A stretch of DNA of 64,000 bases from Candidatus Fermentithermobacillaceae bacterium (GCA_012842685.1 DUSI01000032.1:54488-118487), one strand, 5' to 3'; positions 46,676 to 55,304 are shown, counted from the stretch's first letter. Numbers and translations are program-made. Notes: generated by a model from the sequence alone, not told the origin.

Positions 46676-47824
46676 TCAGACGACCGACGGTTCTACGTTA
46701 TACTCTCCTCGCTCGAACCTTCCCGCATCCAGGTTGCTCACATCGAGGAACGGCTCCATACCGAGGGCCATCTCGGCGATGATCCGGCCCACCGCCGGGG
46801 CGAGCATGAACCCGTGACCGCTGAAGCCCACGGCCTGCAGGTAACCGTCGAGCCCTGGCACTCCTCCCAGGATCGGGTGGGCATCGGGCGTCACGGTGTA
46901 AAGCCCGGACCACTGCCTCACGACCCTTACGTCTTTGAGCACGGGGAGGAGCCTCGTGATAATCCTGGACATATCCCTCAGGAACTGCCAGGAATGGCCT
47001 ATGTCGTAGCCCTTGGGCTCATGGGGATCTCCGATGCCCATGATGAGCGAACCGTGGGGCGTCTGCTGGCAGTAGATCCCGATGGAGAAGGACATGACCA
47101 TCGGGTCTAAGATCCAACCGACGGGCTCGGTGACGAGGATCTGGTGGCGCTGGGTGAAAAGGGGCAGGTCCACGCCCACCATCTCCGCCACGGGCTTTGC
47201 CCAGGGCCCGGCCGCATTTATCACGATGGGAGCCTCTATGGTCCCCTTGTTGGTGACTGCCGCCTTCACTTTCCCGCCCGAAACCTGGATGGCCGTCACT
47301 TCGGTGAAGTAGTTGATGTCGGCGCCCATCCTCTCGGCAGCAGTGAGATACGCCCTGGTGACGTGGAAGGGGTTGGCGTGGCCGTCCCGGGCGTTGTAGG
47401 TGGCGCCGAGCATGCCTTCTGTGTTGAGCGCCGGGACTATCTCCCGCGCCTCTTCCGGCGTACAGAGCCTGGACCTAATGCCCAGAGAGTTCTGGAGCGC
47501 GACGTTTTTCTGGAACTGGGTCCATTCCTTTTCGGTATGGGCGAGTATCAGGTAGCCCTTCTGCTTGAACTCGAGATCATGGGGATAATCGAGCTCGTCG
47601 GCCAGCCGTTCGAACATGTCGATGGACGCCTTGGCGAGCAGGCAGTTCCCCTTGGAACCCCACTGCTCACGGACTCCCGCCCCACACCGTCCGGTCGAGC
47701 CGCTGCAGAAGGTCGCTTTCTCGCAGAGGACGACGTCCTTCATGCCGAGTTTGAGGAGGTTGTACGCTATGGCGGCGCCTATCACTCCGCCTCCAATCAC
47801 GACGGCATCGGCAGTGCGTCTCAT
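46676..47824 (-). CDS. FAD-dependent amino-acid oxidase/dehydrogenase subunit (HcnC/DadA-like)
   Basis: A 382-residue DAO-family flavoprotein. The Rossmann motif VVIGGGVIGAAIAYNLLKLG is at the N-terminus, and substrate-domain markers include GATYNARDGHANPFHVTRAY and a C-terminal GFSGHGFMLAPAVG. Relatives oxidise D- or L-amino acids, sarcosine, glycine or proline. In a complex with the other gene products of this operon it would pass electrons to ferredoxin or a quinone instead of oxygen. ATG at 47824 overlaps the stop of the preceding BFD gene (ATGA). It is last in the five-gene operon. The substrate (proline or hydroxyproline are candidates) is inferred from family only. Confidence 0.87.
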   Translation of the reverse strand: MRRTADAVVIGGGVIGAAIAYNLLKLGMKDVVLCEKATFCSGSTGRCGAGVREQWGSKGNCLLAKASIDMFERLADELDYPHDLEFKQKGYLILAHTEKEWTQFQKNVALQNSLGIRSRLCTPEEAREIVPALNTEGMLGATYNARDGHANPFHVTRAYLTAAERMGADINYFTEVTAIQVSGGKVKAAVTNKGTIEAPIVINAAGPWAKPVAEMVGVDLPLFTQRHQILVTEPVGWILDPMVMSFSIGIYCQQTPHGSLIMGIGDPHEPKGYDIGHSWQFLRDMSRIITRLLPVLKDVRVVRQWSGLYTVTPDAHPILGGVPGLDGYLQAVGFSGHGFMLAPAVGRIIAEMALGMEPFLDVSNLDAGRFERGEYNVEPSVV

Positions 47825-48111
47825 CTGTCCTCCTCCTCTCCGAGCTCCGCGAGGCTGCCCATGGTAACGGGCTTCATGGGCGGCCGGAACGTGGAAGGCA
47901 GGATCTCGCCGACCTGCTTCCCCGTTTTCCTCGCCAGCTCCGAAGCTATGAGCAGGCGGCAGGTCCGCCCCTGGCACGGTCCCATCCCGGCGCGAGTGAT
48001 GCGGCGGATCTCATCCAGCGTGGTCGCGCCTTCGGCTATGGCGCGCCGTATCTCGCCCAAACTAACGTCTTCGCACCTGCAGACGATGATGTCGTCATCT
48101 GTCCTGGCCAT
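47821..48111 (-). CDS. BFD-like [2Fe-2S] protein
   Basis: A 96-residue protein with the bacterioferritin-associated-ferredoxin pattern: IIVCRCEDVS near the N-terminus and GPCQGRTCRLLIA in the middle supply four cysteines (C-x-C ... C-x4-C) for a [2Fe-2S] cluster. In many HcnB-type proteins this domain is fused at the C-terminus; here it is a separate gene. ATG at 48111 with AAAGGAGG nine bases upstream; longer frames are unsupported. It shuttles electrons within the complex, by inference. Confidence 0.88.
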   Translation of the reverse strand: MARTDDDIIVCRCEDVSLGEIRRAIAEGATTLDEIRRITRAGMGPCQGRTCRLLIASELARKTGKQVGEILPSTFRPPMKPVTMGSLAELGEEEDR

Positions 48112-48115
48112 AGCC

Positions 48116-48616
48116 CTAATCCTCCTTTCGCGGGATGAAACCGCGGACAACCGTGGCCAGCCTCTTGGGGGCGCTCACCCACACTACGGAAGTCCCGGCG
48201 GGCTTTCTGCCGGACACGACACGCTGGACGGTCCCGTCGCCCACAACTATACCCGCCCTGTCGGTGAGCCTTACGGGCTGGCCCTTTTCAGGAAGTGGCA
48301 CGAATTCATATGGTATGGCGATGAGGCATTCTTCTTCGCCGTATGTCTCGTCGACGACGAAGATGGCCAGCCCGGGACACGCGGCCACGCATACGGCGCA
48401 CCCTGTGCACTTCGACCAGTCGATCTTCGGGATATCGTTTATGTCCTCGAACTCCTGGATAGCCCCAAACCGGCAGCTGTGGTGGCACGGGTCGCACGGG
48501 ATGGGCTGGAAGCATTCTATCGTCGCGTAGGGACCCCTTTTCCGCCTCTCATCAGGAGGGGTCACTCCTGCTATGTCCTGTGCCGAAGGCACTCCTGTCG
48601 TAAGCAGCGTGTTCAT
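48116..48616 (-). CDS. 4Fe-4S ferredoxin-type subunit
   Basis: A 166-residue iron-sulfur protein. Cysteine sets are IECFQPIPCDPCHHSC at about 34-49 and CTGCAVCVAACPG near 72, enough for two [4Fe-4S] clusters. The C-terminal half (PLPEKGQPVRLTDRAGIVVGDG) is a small beta domain. It would connect the two flavoproteins to an external acceptor, as the delta subunit does in archaeal dye-linked proline dehydrogenase. ATG at 48616, overlapping the end of the HcnB-like gene by four bases. Confidence 0.88.
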   Translation of the reverse strand: MNTLLTTGVPSAQDIAGVTPPDERRKRGPYATIECFQPIPCDPCHHSCRFGAIQEFEDINDIPKIDWSKCTGCAVCVAACPGLAIFVVDETYGEEECLIAIPYEFVPLPEKGQPVRLTDRAGIVVGDGTVQRVVSGRKPAGTSVVWVSAPKRLATVVRGFIPRKED

Positions 48617-49809
48617 GCTCCCACCGCCTCCTCTGAATTCGAGCCCGCGCAGTCCCGCTCGCCACGTACCCCCTGCGGGCGCGGTTCTCCGCCGGCAAGC
48701 TCCTTTGCCTGAACCGCCTGGAGCATCTCCCTCATCTTGGCGAGACCGCTCCGTATTTTGGCGCTCGCCGGTCCTGAACGGAGGCCCTCAAGCTCCGCCA
48801 GAATCTCGGCCTTGAGCTTTGCGTACTCGTCGTCAGGCACTTTCCCCAGGCTGCGCGCTGCCGAAAGCCCCGCCAGCCTGCCTGCGGCCATCGCCGTCGA
48901 GGCTTCTTCGATCCCGGCTACATCGCCCGCGACGAAAACCCCCTTCCGGGTGGTCTCCATGTTCTCGTCGTAGAGGGGCACGAACCCGCCCAGTTCGGGG
49001 ATGTAGGCCATCTCCGCGCCGCACTGCCAGAGGAGCTCGGCCAGGGGCGAAAGGCCGACCGCCAGGCAGATGACGTCGACCTTGAGGTCCTTCTCCGTGC
49101 CGGGGATCCCGTTCCAGCTGTCGTCCAGCTCCCAGATGATGGCGCCTTCAACCTGGTCTTTTCCGTAGGCTTCTTTGATCGTGTGCCTGGTCAGAATGGG
49201 CACCCCTAGCCTCCGGATCTTGGACGCGTGGACCGCGTAGCCACCGATGGTGGGCATGGCTTCGACCACGGCTTCGACGCGGACTCCTGCCTGGAGGAGC
49301 TGGTAGCTGACAATGAGCCCGATGTTGCCGGATCCTATCATGAGAACCGACTGGCCGGGCCTTACGCCGTGGGCGTTCATGAGGGTCTGGACCGCGCCCG
49401 CGCCGTAGACACCGGGGAGGTCGTTGCCCGGAAAGAGGATCATCCTCTCGGACGCGCCCGTGGCCACGATCATCCTGTCGCCGATGACCCGGTCTATCCC
49501 CTGGGGAGTCTCGACGAGCAAGGTGCCGTCATCGTAGTACCCGAGAGCTTCAGTGGAGTTCAGTACAGTGATGTTCTCGCTATTGCGGACGTCTTCGGAA
49601 AGCTTCTTGGCTATGAGGATGCCGCGGGTACCTGCTGATTTCTTGTGCCATCCGAAAAACTTGTGGGTCTGCTTGATTAGCTGGCCCCCGAGCTCTTCTC
49701 CGCGGTCGATGACAGTGGTCTTCACTCCGTGGGAGGCCGCCTCAAGCGCCGCGCATATGCCCGCTGGACCCGCTCCTACGATCGCCAGTTCCGTCTTCCT
49801 CACAGACAT
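48613..49809 (-). CDS. FAD/NAD(P)-binding oxidoreductase subunit (HcnB-like)
   Basis: A 398-residue two-dinucleotide-domain flavoprotein. The FAD motif LAIVGAGPAGICAALEAASHG starts near residue 8, the NAD-site motif VLMIGSGNIGLIVSYQLL near 150 and the second FAD segment GVFVAGDVAGIEEASTAMAAG near 300. It resembles the alpha subunit of hydrogen-cyanide synthase and dye-linked proline dehydrogenases, but without the BFD tail, which is encoded separately. ATG at 49809 overlaps the stop of the [2Fe-2S] gene (TGATG). Confidence 0.9.
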   Translation of the reverse strand: MSVRKTELAIVGAGPAGICAALEAASHGVKTTVIDRGEELGGQLIKQTHKFFGWHKKSAGTRGILIAKKLSEDVRNSENITVLNSTEALGYYDDGTLLVETPQGIDRVIGDRMIVATGASERMILFPGNDLPGVYGAGAVQTLMNAHGVRPGQSVLMIGSGNIGLIVSYQLLQAGVRVEAVVEAMPTIGGYAVHASKIRRLGVPILTRHTIKEAYGKDQVEGAIIWELDDSWNGIPGTEKDLKVDVICLAVGLSPLAELLWQCGAEMAYIPELGGFVPLYDENMETTRKGVFVAGDVAGIEEASTAMAAGRLAGLSAARSLGKVPDDEYAKLKAEILAELEGLRSGPASAKIRSGLAKMREMLQAVQAKELAGGEPRPQGVRGERDCAGSNSEEAVGA

Positions 49810-50150
49810 CACTCCCTCGCCCTGGGAGCGGGACCTGTGCCTACCTGCCGTTCGACACGCATCCCTTCTCTCAGTTTCTCTGTGCAAGCACGGACATTGG
49901 GGACCCCGTCAACCACCACCAGACAGGACGAGCAGTTACCGATGGCGCAGAAGAATCCGCGGGGTCTATTCGACTTGTGGCTTGTATGCAAAACTTTGAT
50001 CCCTGCTGCGTGCAGGGCGGCCGCTATTGGCTCACCCTCGTAGCCCCGGAGCTCCTGGCCTTCCCAGGTGAAAGTAACTACTCTCCTAGCGGGGAAGTCC
50101 AAAATGGGGTGGTCTTCGATCCTCGTGTTGTCTGACAGTTTTGTCTCCAA
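49809..50150 (-). CDS. [2Fe-2S]-binding subunit (HcnA-like)
   Basis: A 113-residue ferredoxin-like protein with GYEGEPIAAALHAAGIKVL and the cluster-binding cysteines in FFCAIGNCSSCLVVVDG plus NVRACTEKL. This is the HcnA/sarcosine-oxidase-alpha N-terminal domain type, supplied as a separate subunit. The start is TTG with GGGAGG seven bases upstream. It is the first gene of the operon, followed by HcnB-like, ferredoxin, BFD and HcnC-like genes. Confidence 0.9.
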   Translation of the reverse strand: METKLSDNTRIEDHPILDFPARRVVTFTWEGQELRGYEGEPIAAALHAAGIKVLHTSHKSNRPRGFFCAIGNCSSCLVVVDGVPNVRACTEKLREGMRVERQVGTGPAPRARE

Positions 50151-50482
50151 GGCATAACCTCCCTCTCATCCGGCAGGTCATCTCCCGGCCGACCGGTTTT
50201 CAAGTACAGTCCGCCGACCGCTAATGGGACTGCCTGGCTATCGCAACTGCCGCGACGGCTTGAACTTGGTGAGCTGCTCAAACCACGGGAACCGTTGGGA
50301 CCGACAAGACCGCTAGACTATCGAGACTGCTCATACTGCTGACAACGATGTGAGCCGCCTGCTCACCAGAAACCGATGAGTTCATGTCGCCCAATACTAC
50401 GCCGGCGTCTTGTCTCCATTCTTTGGGGAGAATGAAATCATTTGTGGCGCTATAACAAAGATGGGAGCGAGGCAGTCGTCGC

Positions 50483-50730
50483 TCACGGACAAAACGTCCG
50501 TGCTTGCACTTCCAAGCGGACGGAACTTCCGCGTCTTCCGCGGCTTACGGACAAAATCTCCCTGCTTGCAGTTGCAAGCGGATGAAATGTCCGGGGCTTC
50601 CGCGACTTACGGACAAAATGTCAAAGCTCGCAATTGCAAGCGGACGAAACGTCCTGATCTTCGACTGCTGACGGACGAATTGTCCGTAATTGCTGTTGCA
50701 AACGGACATAATGTCCATGCCCAGGGTAGA
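50483..50730. repeat. Tandem array of eight 31-bp units (array 2)
   Basis: Eight units of exactly 31 bp, with no insertions or deletions. Each contains a near-palindrome GGACNAAATGTCC or a variant of it. Odd and even units differ (ACGGAC with a TTGCANTTGC tail, versus AAGCGGA with a CTTCCGCGAC tail in the first copies), giving a 62-bp super-period. The array lies in a 1.1-kb gap between the HcnA-like gene and the ABC transporter. No gene is supported here. Confidence 0.9.
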
Positions 50731-50838
50731 ATCGCTGAACGACTGAACTACGTCTGCACCACGTCTGAACCAAGGCTGAACCCCGGCTAGATGTAGGCAT
50801 CGACCGGACAGCCAAGAAGTCTGATCAGCCCGGAGACC

Positions 50839-50866
50839 TTGAACATCCCGGATGGCGACATATAAT
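50839..50866 (+). promoter_or_regulatory. Sigma-A-type promoter of the ABC-2 exporter operon
   Basis: TTGAAC (50839-50844) and a perfect TATAAT (50861-50866) are 16 bases apart. Start near 50873 would give a leader of about 365 bases before the ATPase gene. Confidence 0.7.
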
Positions 50867-50944
50867 AGCTGGTGACCGGTAAGTCTACCGATAGATGGAA
50901 ACTTCGCACTCAGTATGGAAACCAACAGGCGAGGAGGTGCCGGG

Positions 50945-50974
50945 ATGGTCCTCTCCACTCATGTTCAGCGCTAA
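50945..50974 (+). CDS. Candidate 9-residue leader peptide
   Basis: ATG at 50945 opens MVLSTHVQR and then TAA. GAGGAGGTG lies five bases upstream, a better ribosome site than the transporter gene's own. It sits about 70 bases after the predicted promoter start and just before strong hairpins, the layout of a translational attenuator. No homology can be claimed for so short a peptide. Confidence 0.35.
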   Translation: MVLSTHVQR

Positions 50975-50982
50975 TATCTACG

Positions 50983-51061
50983 GACCGGAGAGGCTTTCCC
51001 GGGGTACCAGCCGGTCGGCGTCCCCAGACCGGACGCCTAGGTTGGCCGGCAAGAGCCGGCC
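50983..51061 (+). promoter_or_regulatory. Structured leader with alternative hairpins
   Basis: CCGGTC at 51011-51016 can pair with GACCGG at either 50983-50988 or 51027-51032, so two structures exclude each other. Stable hairpins GGCGTCC/GGACGCC (51017-51037) and GGCCGGC/GCCGGCC (51044-51061, AAGA loop) follow. There is no U run, so control would be translational or protein-mediated. Confidence 0.4.
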
Positions 51062-51239
51062 GCAGTACAACGAGCGGCAGCTTGCCAGCATCGAGCATAG
51101 GGACAGTAATTGCAGATACCGATCCTGAAAAACGGCTCTGGCACAAACCGAAACTCCACTTGCCAAACGAATGTCGAGCAGCGCCCCCACGAGTTCGGGC
51201 CCCGGCAGGTCTCTCCGGAGGAATCTGGAGGTGACTGTC

Positions 51240-52328
51240 GTGTCAGCCAGAGACCTGAGCGGGGGAATAGTAACCCGAGATTTGACCCGCGTGTTCCACA
51301 TCAGGTCTTCCGCCACTGGCGAAAAATCCAGGCCGATGAAGAAAGAGCTGGTCGCCGTTGACAGGCTAAGTTTGGACATCCGGCCGGGCGAGCTGTTCGG
51401 ACTCCTCGGGAGAAACGGCGCTGGAAAGACAACGACCATCCGCATGTTGAGCACGCTCATTGAACCTACATCCGGGACCGCCTACGTCGCGGGATTCGAT
51501 GTCGTCAGGCAGGCTGCGGCGGTCCGGGCCAGCATCGGATGTGTGCTACCCGGCGAACGGACTCACTATTGGAAGCTGACTGCCCGGGAGAACCTGCGTT
51601 TTTTCGCGGCCATGTACGGCTTAGACCCCAAGCGTGAGAAAGTAAGGATTGCCGAAGTGCTCGACATCGTGTCTCTATCCGACCGGGCCGACGAACGCGT
51701 GGAAAACTACTCGACGGGCATGCGACAGAGGTTGGCGCTCGCGAGGGCGCTCCTCCACGACCCGCCGGTGCTCTTTCTGGATGAACCCACTGCGGGGCTG
51801 GACGTCCACTCCGCCCGTGCGCTCAGGAGCCTGGTGAAACAGCTGGCCTCGGCGGGCTACACGATCCTGCTTACGACGCACAACCTTCAGGAAGCCCAGG
51901 AGCTTTGCACTCGGGTGGGCATCATCCACAAAGGCAGGCTTGTGGCGGTTGACTCGCCGGACGGCCTCAGGAAGCGGAGCGGCGCTGCCGATATCGTGCA
52001 AGTCCGCTGCCGCAGGTTGGGAGGCACAAACGGTCCGTGGCAAGGCGCTCCGGTTTCCGCCAGGGCCTTCCTCCAGCCAGACGCCTCTCCCCTTCCGGTG
52101 ATCCGGGCGGTGCTCGATGGGTCGGAAATCAGAGCGGAAGGAAGCACCAAAGACGGAGAATGGACTGTCACTTGCAGAGGGCCTGGCGCTGCTTCCTTTA
52201 TTCCAAGGCTTACCGCGGCGCTTCTCGAACACGGCTGGGAACTCGTGGAGTGTGCCGTAAAGGAGCCCAGCCTCGAGGACATCTTCGTGGAGATTACGGC
52301 CGACGAGGAGGAAGGAGCCCATGAGTAA
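51240..52328 (+). CDS. ABC transporter ATP-binding protein (DrrA/ABC-2 type)
   Basis: A 362-residue ATPase with Walker A LLGRNGAGKTTTI (near 58), signature YSTGMRQRLALARAL, Walker B VLFLDEPTAGLD and the H-loop TTHNLQEAQEL. An extra C-terminal region of about 120 residues ends with EPSLEDIFVEIT, as in DrrA/NatA-type exporter ATPases. GTG at 51240 lies eight bases after GGAGG; ATG at 51171 is in frame but lacks a site. It overlaps the first permease gene by eight bases. The transporter probably exports a drug, lipid or ion; the substrate is unknown. Confidence 0.92.
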   Translation: MSARDLSGGIVTRDLTRVFHIRSSATGEKSRPMKKELVAVDRLSLDIRPGELFGLLGRNGAGKTTTIRMLSTLIEPTSGTAYVAGFDVVRQAAAVRASIGCVLPGERTHYWKLTARENLRFFAAMYGLDPKREKVRIAEVLDIVSLSDRADERVENYSTGMRQRLALARALLHDPPVLFLDEPTAGLDVHSARALRSLVKQLASAGYTILLTTHNLQEAQELCTRVGIIHKGRLVAVDSPDGLRKRSGAADIVQVRCRRLGGTNGPWQGAPVSARAFLQPDASPLPVIRAVLDGSEIRAEGSTKDGEWTVTCRGPGAASFIPRLTAALLEHGWELVECAVKEPSLEDIFVEITADEEEGAHE

Positions 52329-53259
52329 GCACGGTATTTCCAACACGGCTGGCCAGCCGCACATGGGACCTCGAATCGGACCTCGCATCGAGCCTCGCAG
52401 CCGCGGCCCTTTCTCCATCCACCCGCGGGCGATGGCCTCCCACCTCCGCACGGCGCTCGCTCTCGCCCGGAAGAAGCTCCTCCAGGAGGCGGCATACGGG
52501 ATCCAGTTCGCGAGCTGGTTTGTCACACCGTTCCTGAGTATACTCCCGTACATCTACCGGGCCCGGTTCCTCGCAGGGCCGGAAGGCCGCGGCGCGGAGG
52601 CCTTCAGCCGGTGGGCAGGTACAACCGAGTACGTCGCGTTTATCGCGATCGGCGCATCTCTCTGGAACTGGGTCACTAACCTTCTCTGGGAAGTGGGCTT
52701 CTGCTTCAGAGACGAGCAAGAGGAAGGCACCCTGGAACAGATGTGGCTTACGCCGGCCCCCAGGTGGCTTCTTGCGCTCGGCAATGCCGCGGCCAACTCG
52801 CTTGTAAACCTCATCATGACGCTTTGCGTGCTCCTCCTGGTCCACCTGTTTTTCGGGCTCCCGCTCGTGGTGAACTGGCCGCTCCTAATCACGGTAGCCG
52901 GGCTTTCCTGGCTAGCCATGTACGGGCTCGGCTTCATCTACGCAGGACTGGTCATGTTCTTCAAAGAGGCCGAGCATTTAGTCAATCTGGTAAACGACAT
53001 CGTTCTGGTGCTCGCAGGCGTCACATTCCCGCTGTCGGTCCTACCGGTATGGCTCAGGGGTATGGCCAGGTTGACGCCCCTTTCGTGGATTTTGACTGCC
53101 CTCCGCGCCGTCCTCATAAACGGAAGCACCTGGCATGACTTAAGACTTGAACTGACCGTGCTATCCGCCATGGCCGCAGGTTTCCCCGTGCTTGGATACC
53201 TCGTTTTCACGGTGTTCGAGACGCTCACGAGGAGGAGAGGGACTCTAGGTGGGTACTGA
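52321..53259 (+). CDS. ABC-2 type permease
   Basis: A 312-residue membrane protein with an N-terminal cytoplasmic stretch of about 40 residues and six predicted membrane segments, the first near 57-77 (FASWFVTPFLSILPYIY). The segment EEGTLEQMWLTPAPRWLLALG is the coupling region typical of ABC-2 permeases, and GVTFPLSVLPVWLRGMARLTPLSW is near the C-terminus. ATG with AGGAAGGAG upstream. It partners the upstream ATPase and the following second permease. Confidence 0.88.
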   Translation: MSKHGISNTAGQPHMGPRIGPRIEPRSRGPFSIHPRAMASHLRTALALARKKLLQEAAYGIQFASWFVTPFLSILPYIYRARFLAGPEGRGAEAFSRWAGTTEYVAFIAIGASLWNWVTNLLWEVGFCFRDEQEEGTLEQMWLTPAPRWLLALGNAAANSLVNLIMTLCVLLLVHLFFGLPLVVNWPLLITVAGLSWLAMYGLGFIYAGLVMFFKEAEHLVNLVNDIVLVLAGVTFPLSVLPVWLRGMARLTPLSWILTALRAVLINGSTWHDLRLELTVLSAMAAGFPVLGYLVFTVFETLTRRRGTLGGY

Positions 53260-54199
53260 AGCAAACAAGTTCAAAAGCCCGGGTGGGCACCGCGAAGGAA
53301 TCGCGCCCATTGAGAGGCTGCGTGCGGACTTTAGGGTCGTAGGGGCCGTCCTGCGCCAGCGATGGCTGACTTTCAGGAGCTACCCGGTCGCGTTTTACAT
53401 GTGGCCGCTAGCCTTCTTAATGTCGTTTGCCGCTGTCATGTTCATGGCCAAAGCGTTTTCCGCCGTACCCACCGGTCTGGACAGCCCGGAGGCGTCTCTG
53501 GTTCCGCCCGGGCCGAACGCCGGGATCGTAACGACGGAGACTGTCGGTCCTAGCGGAGCCTTCCCCGACTTTCGTCCATTCCTCCTCGTATCCACGGTCC
53601 TCTGGACGTATATTGAAGGCCAGCTGTACCTAGGCTTCAGCGTTGAATCCGAGATGAAGCGCGGTACGGCTGAAACGGTGCTCGCGACGCCTGCTTCCCG
53701 CTGGGCCTTTCTGACCGGACACGCTTTATTCCAGTTCGTCAGGTCTACCCTGAACGCGTTCGCCTCGGTTGTTTTCGGCGTCGTATTCTTCGGCGTGCCG
53801 GGCGTCCTCGGGCCAAACTGGGTACGCACGCTGTGCATCTTTTTCCTGAACCTTCTCCTCGTGTACGGGTACGGGCTCATGCTTGCCGGGGCGCTCGTGG
53901 TAGTGAGGTCGGGCTTTTTCAGTTACGCGTGGGACTGTCTGATTCCCCTCCTGGCAGGCAGCACCTTCTCGGTCTCAGTGCTCCCGCCCATGCTTCGGAA
54001 AGTAGCCCTGGCCATACCGCTCACCCACGGGCTGGACCTGCTCCGGTGGTCGGCCGCAGGATATCCGACGGTGTTGCCACCCCGAATGGAGGCCTGGGTC
54101 CTGGGAATATCGGCGGTCCTCCTCCCTATCATGGGACACGCGGTCTTCAAGGCCCTTGAGCGCGTGGCCCGGAAGCGGGGGACGCTCGGTCAGTTCTGA
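53249..54199 (+). CDS. ABC-2 type permease, second subunit
   Basis: A 316-residue permease related to its neighbour. It shares the coupling segment (EMKRGTAETVLATPASRWAFLTG) and the C-terminal FSVSVLPPMLRKVALAIPLTHGLD. An extra-cytoplasmic loop of about 55 residues after the first membrane segment is rich in Pro and Gly. GTG start, overlapping the previous gene by eleven bases. The ATPase and the two different permeases would form a heteromeric exporter. Confidence 0.88.
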   Translation: MGTEANKFKSPGGHREGIAPIERLRADFRVVGAVLRQRWLTFRSYPVAFYMWPLAFLMSFAAVMFMAKAFSAVPTGLDSPEASLVPPGPNAGIVTTETVGPSGAFPDFRPFLLVSTVLWTYIEGQLYLGFSVESEMKRGTAETVLATPASRWAFLTGHALFQFVRSTLNAFASVVFGVVFFGVPGVLGPNWVRTLCIFFLNLLLVYGYGLMLAGALVVVRSGFFSYAWDCLIPLLAGSTFSVSVLPPMLRKVALAIPLTHGLDLLRWSAAGYPTVLPPRMEAWVLGISAVLLPIMGHAVFKALERVARKRGTLGQF

Positions 54200-54208
54200 T
54201 CCACCGCA

Positions 54209-54252
54209 CCGGCCGGGGTAACCTCTTCCTCACTTCACCCGTCCCCGGCCGG
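54209..54252 (+). other. Hairpin after the ABC-2 exporter operon
   Basis: CCGGCCGGGG and CCCCGGCCGG form a ten-base-pair stem with a 24-base loop, ten bases after the last permease stop. No U run follows, so a terminator role is not established. Confidence 0.35.
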
Positions 54253-54341
54253 AAACCCCCAAGACCCCCTATCCGCGGCCGGGCACAGGTGAATATACCG
54301 GCAGACCCCCAAAGATAACTAGAGTGAAGGGGGGACAGGCG

Positions 54342-55160
54342 ATGTACGACCAGGATCTCGACCGAGAATCCAGGGACTTGGGGCCGGACAACACCGGCGC
54401 TCCCGAGGAAACGCGGGAAGGACAGAAAAAGGATTGGAAATACCTGAAAGGTGCCAGTTTCGCAAGGGACTCGCTGGACACAGACCGTCTAGACAGCCTA
54501 AAGCGCTCCCACGTCGCAAGACGCACCGCTGCCAAGCGGGAAGAAGACAAGAGGGACGATATGCTAAACAGAAGTGCCGAGGAATCCGGCGTTTTCGATG
54601 CTGCGCACATTGACAGCGGAAATCAGGGCGTCCCCAGCACCATAAGGGGCGCCAAAGGGCTGAGCCCGGACCTCGTGGACAACCAGCTGAAAGAGCAGCT
54701 CCAGAACGCCCTGGATTCGGACTTGAACCTGTTGTCTTACGGGCTGCGAGCCGATGTCGTGGAGCGCGAGGCACAGATAAGCGGGGTTGTGGACACCCTC
54801 GCCGAAAAGAAGCGGGCAGAAGAGCTAGCCCGGAGGATACCAGGGATAACGAGGGTAAACGCCGCGATTGCCGTCAGCGCTGACGGCCCCATAACGGACA
54901 AAGATGTGGAGTTTGAAGTCTCGGAAGAACTTGAAGCCCATCCCGACGTAAACACCAAGAATATCGGCGCCAAGGTCGAAAGAGGCGTGGTCACCCTCGT
55001 GGGAAACACCAGCGACCCGGCCGAAGTCAAGGCTGCAAGAGAAGCGGCATCCAAAGCCAGGGGAGTCACGGAAGTCCACAGCCAGGTGAAGGTCCGCTCC
55101 AAACGGGGCAGCGAGAAGGGAACGGACGAAGCTGGCCGGGAGAAGAACCCGAGGCACTGA
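54342..55160 (+). CDS. Soluble protein with two BON domains
   Basis: A 272-residue, very hydrophilic protein. The first ~95 residues are charged and probably disordered. BON domain 1 spans about 110-178 (LKEQLQNALDSDLNLL...GITRVNAAIAV). BON domain 2 spans about 185-250 (VSEELEAHPDVNTKNIGAKVERGVVTLVG...VHSQVKV). BON domains usually bind membranes or phospholipids, but there is no signal peptide or lipobox here, so it is predicted cytoplasmic. ATG at 54342 with AAGGGGGG seven bases upstream; a GTG at 54324 lacks a site. It may act in envelope stress; this is inference. Confidence 0.82.
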   Translation: MYDQDLDRESRDLGPDNTGAPEETREGQKKDWKYLKGASFARDSLDTDRLDSLKRSHVARRTAAKREEDKRDDMLNRSAEESGVFDAAHIDSGNQGVPSTIRGAKGLSPDLVDNQLKEQLQNALDSDLNLLSYGLRADVVEREAQISGVVDTLAEKKRAEELARRIPGITRVNAAIAVSADGPITDKDVEFEVSEELEAHPDVNTKNIGAKVERGVVTLVGNTSDPAEVKAAREAASKARGVTEVHSQVKVRSKRGSEKGTDEAGREKNPRH

Positions 55161-55283
55161 CTCCGATTGGGCGTAGGTCTTGGATCGGCAGCGAAGCAGG
55201 GTGGCCGGCAGCACAGCATCCACATCCCTCAAAGCTCTCGGCTAAGTCACACGCCCAACCATGGAAAGCTCCATAACCATGGA

Positions 55284-55304
55284 AAGCCGCCCGCCGGGCG
55301 GCTT
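55284..55304 (+). terminator. Rho-independent terminator after the BON gene
   Basis: AAGCCGCCC and GGGCGGCTT form a nine-base-pair stem with a three-base loop, followed by TTCCTTCT. It is about 120 bases after the stop codon. Confidence 0.75.

Noticed and set aside
50410..50790. A 126-codon open frame over array 2
   Set aside because: It is a by-product of the repeat; no initiation signal and no homology pattern.
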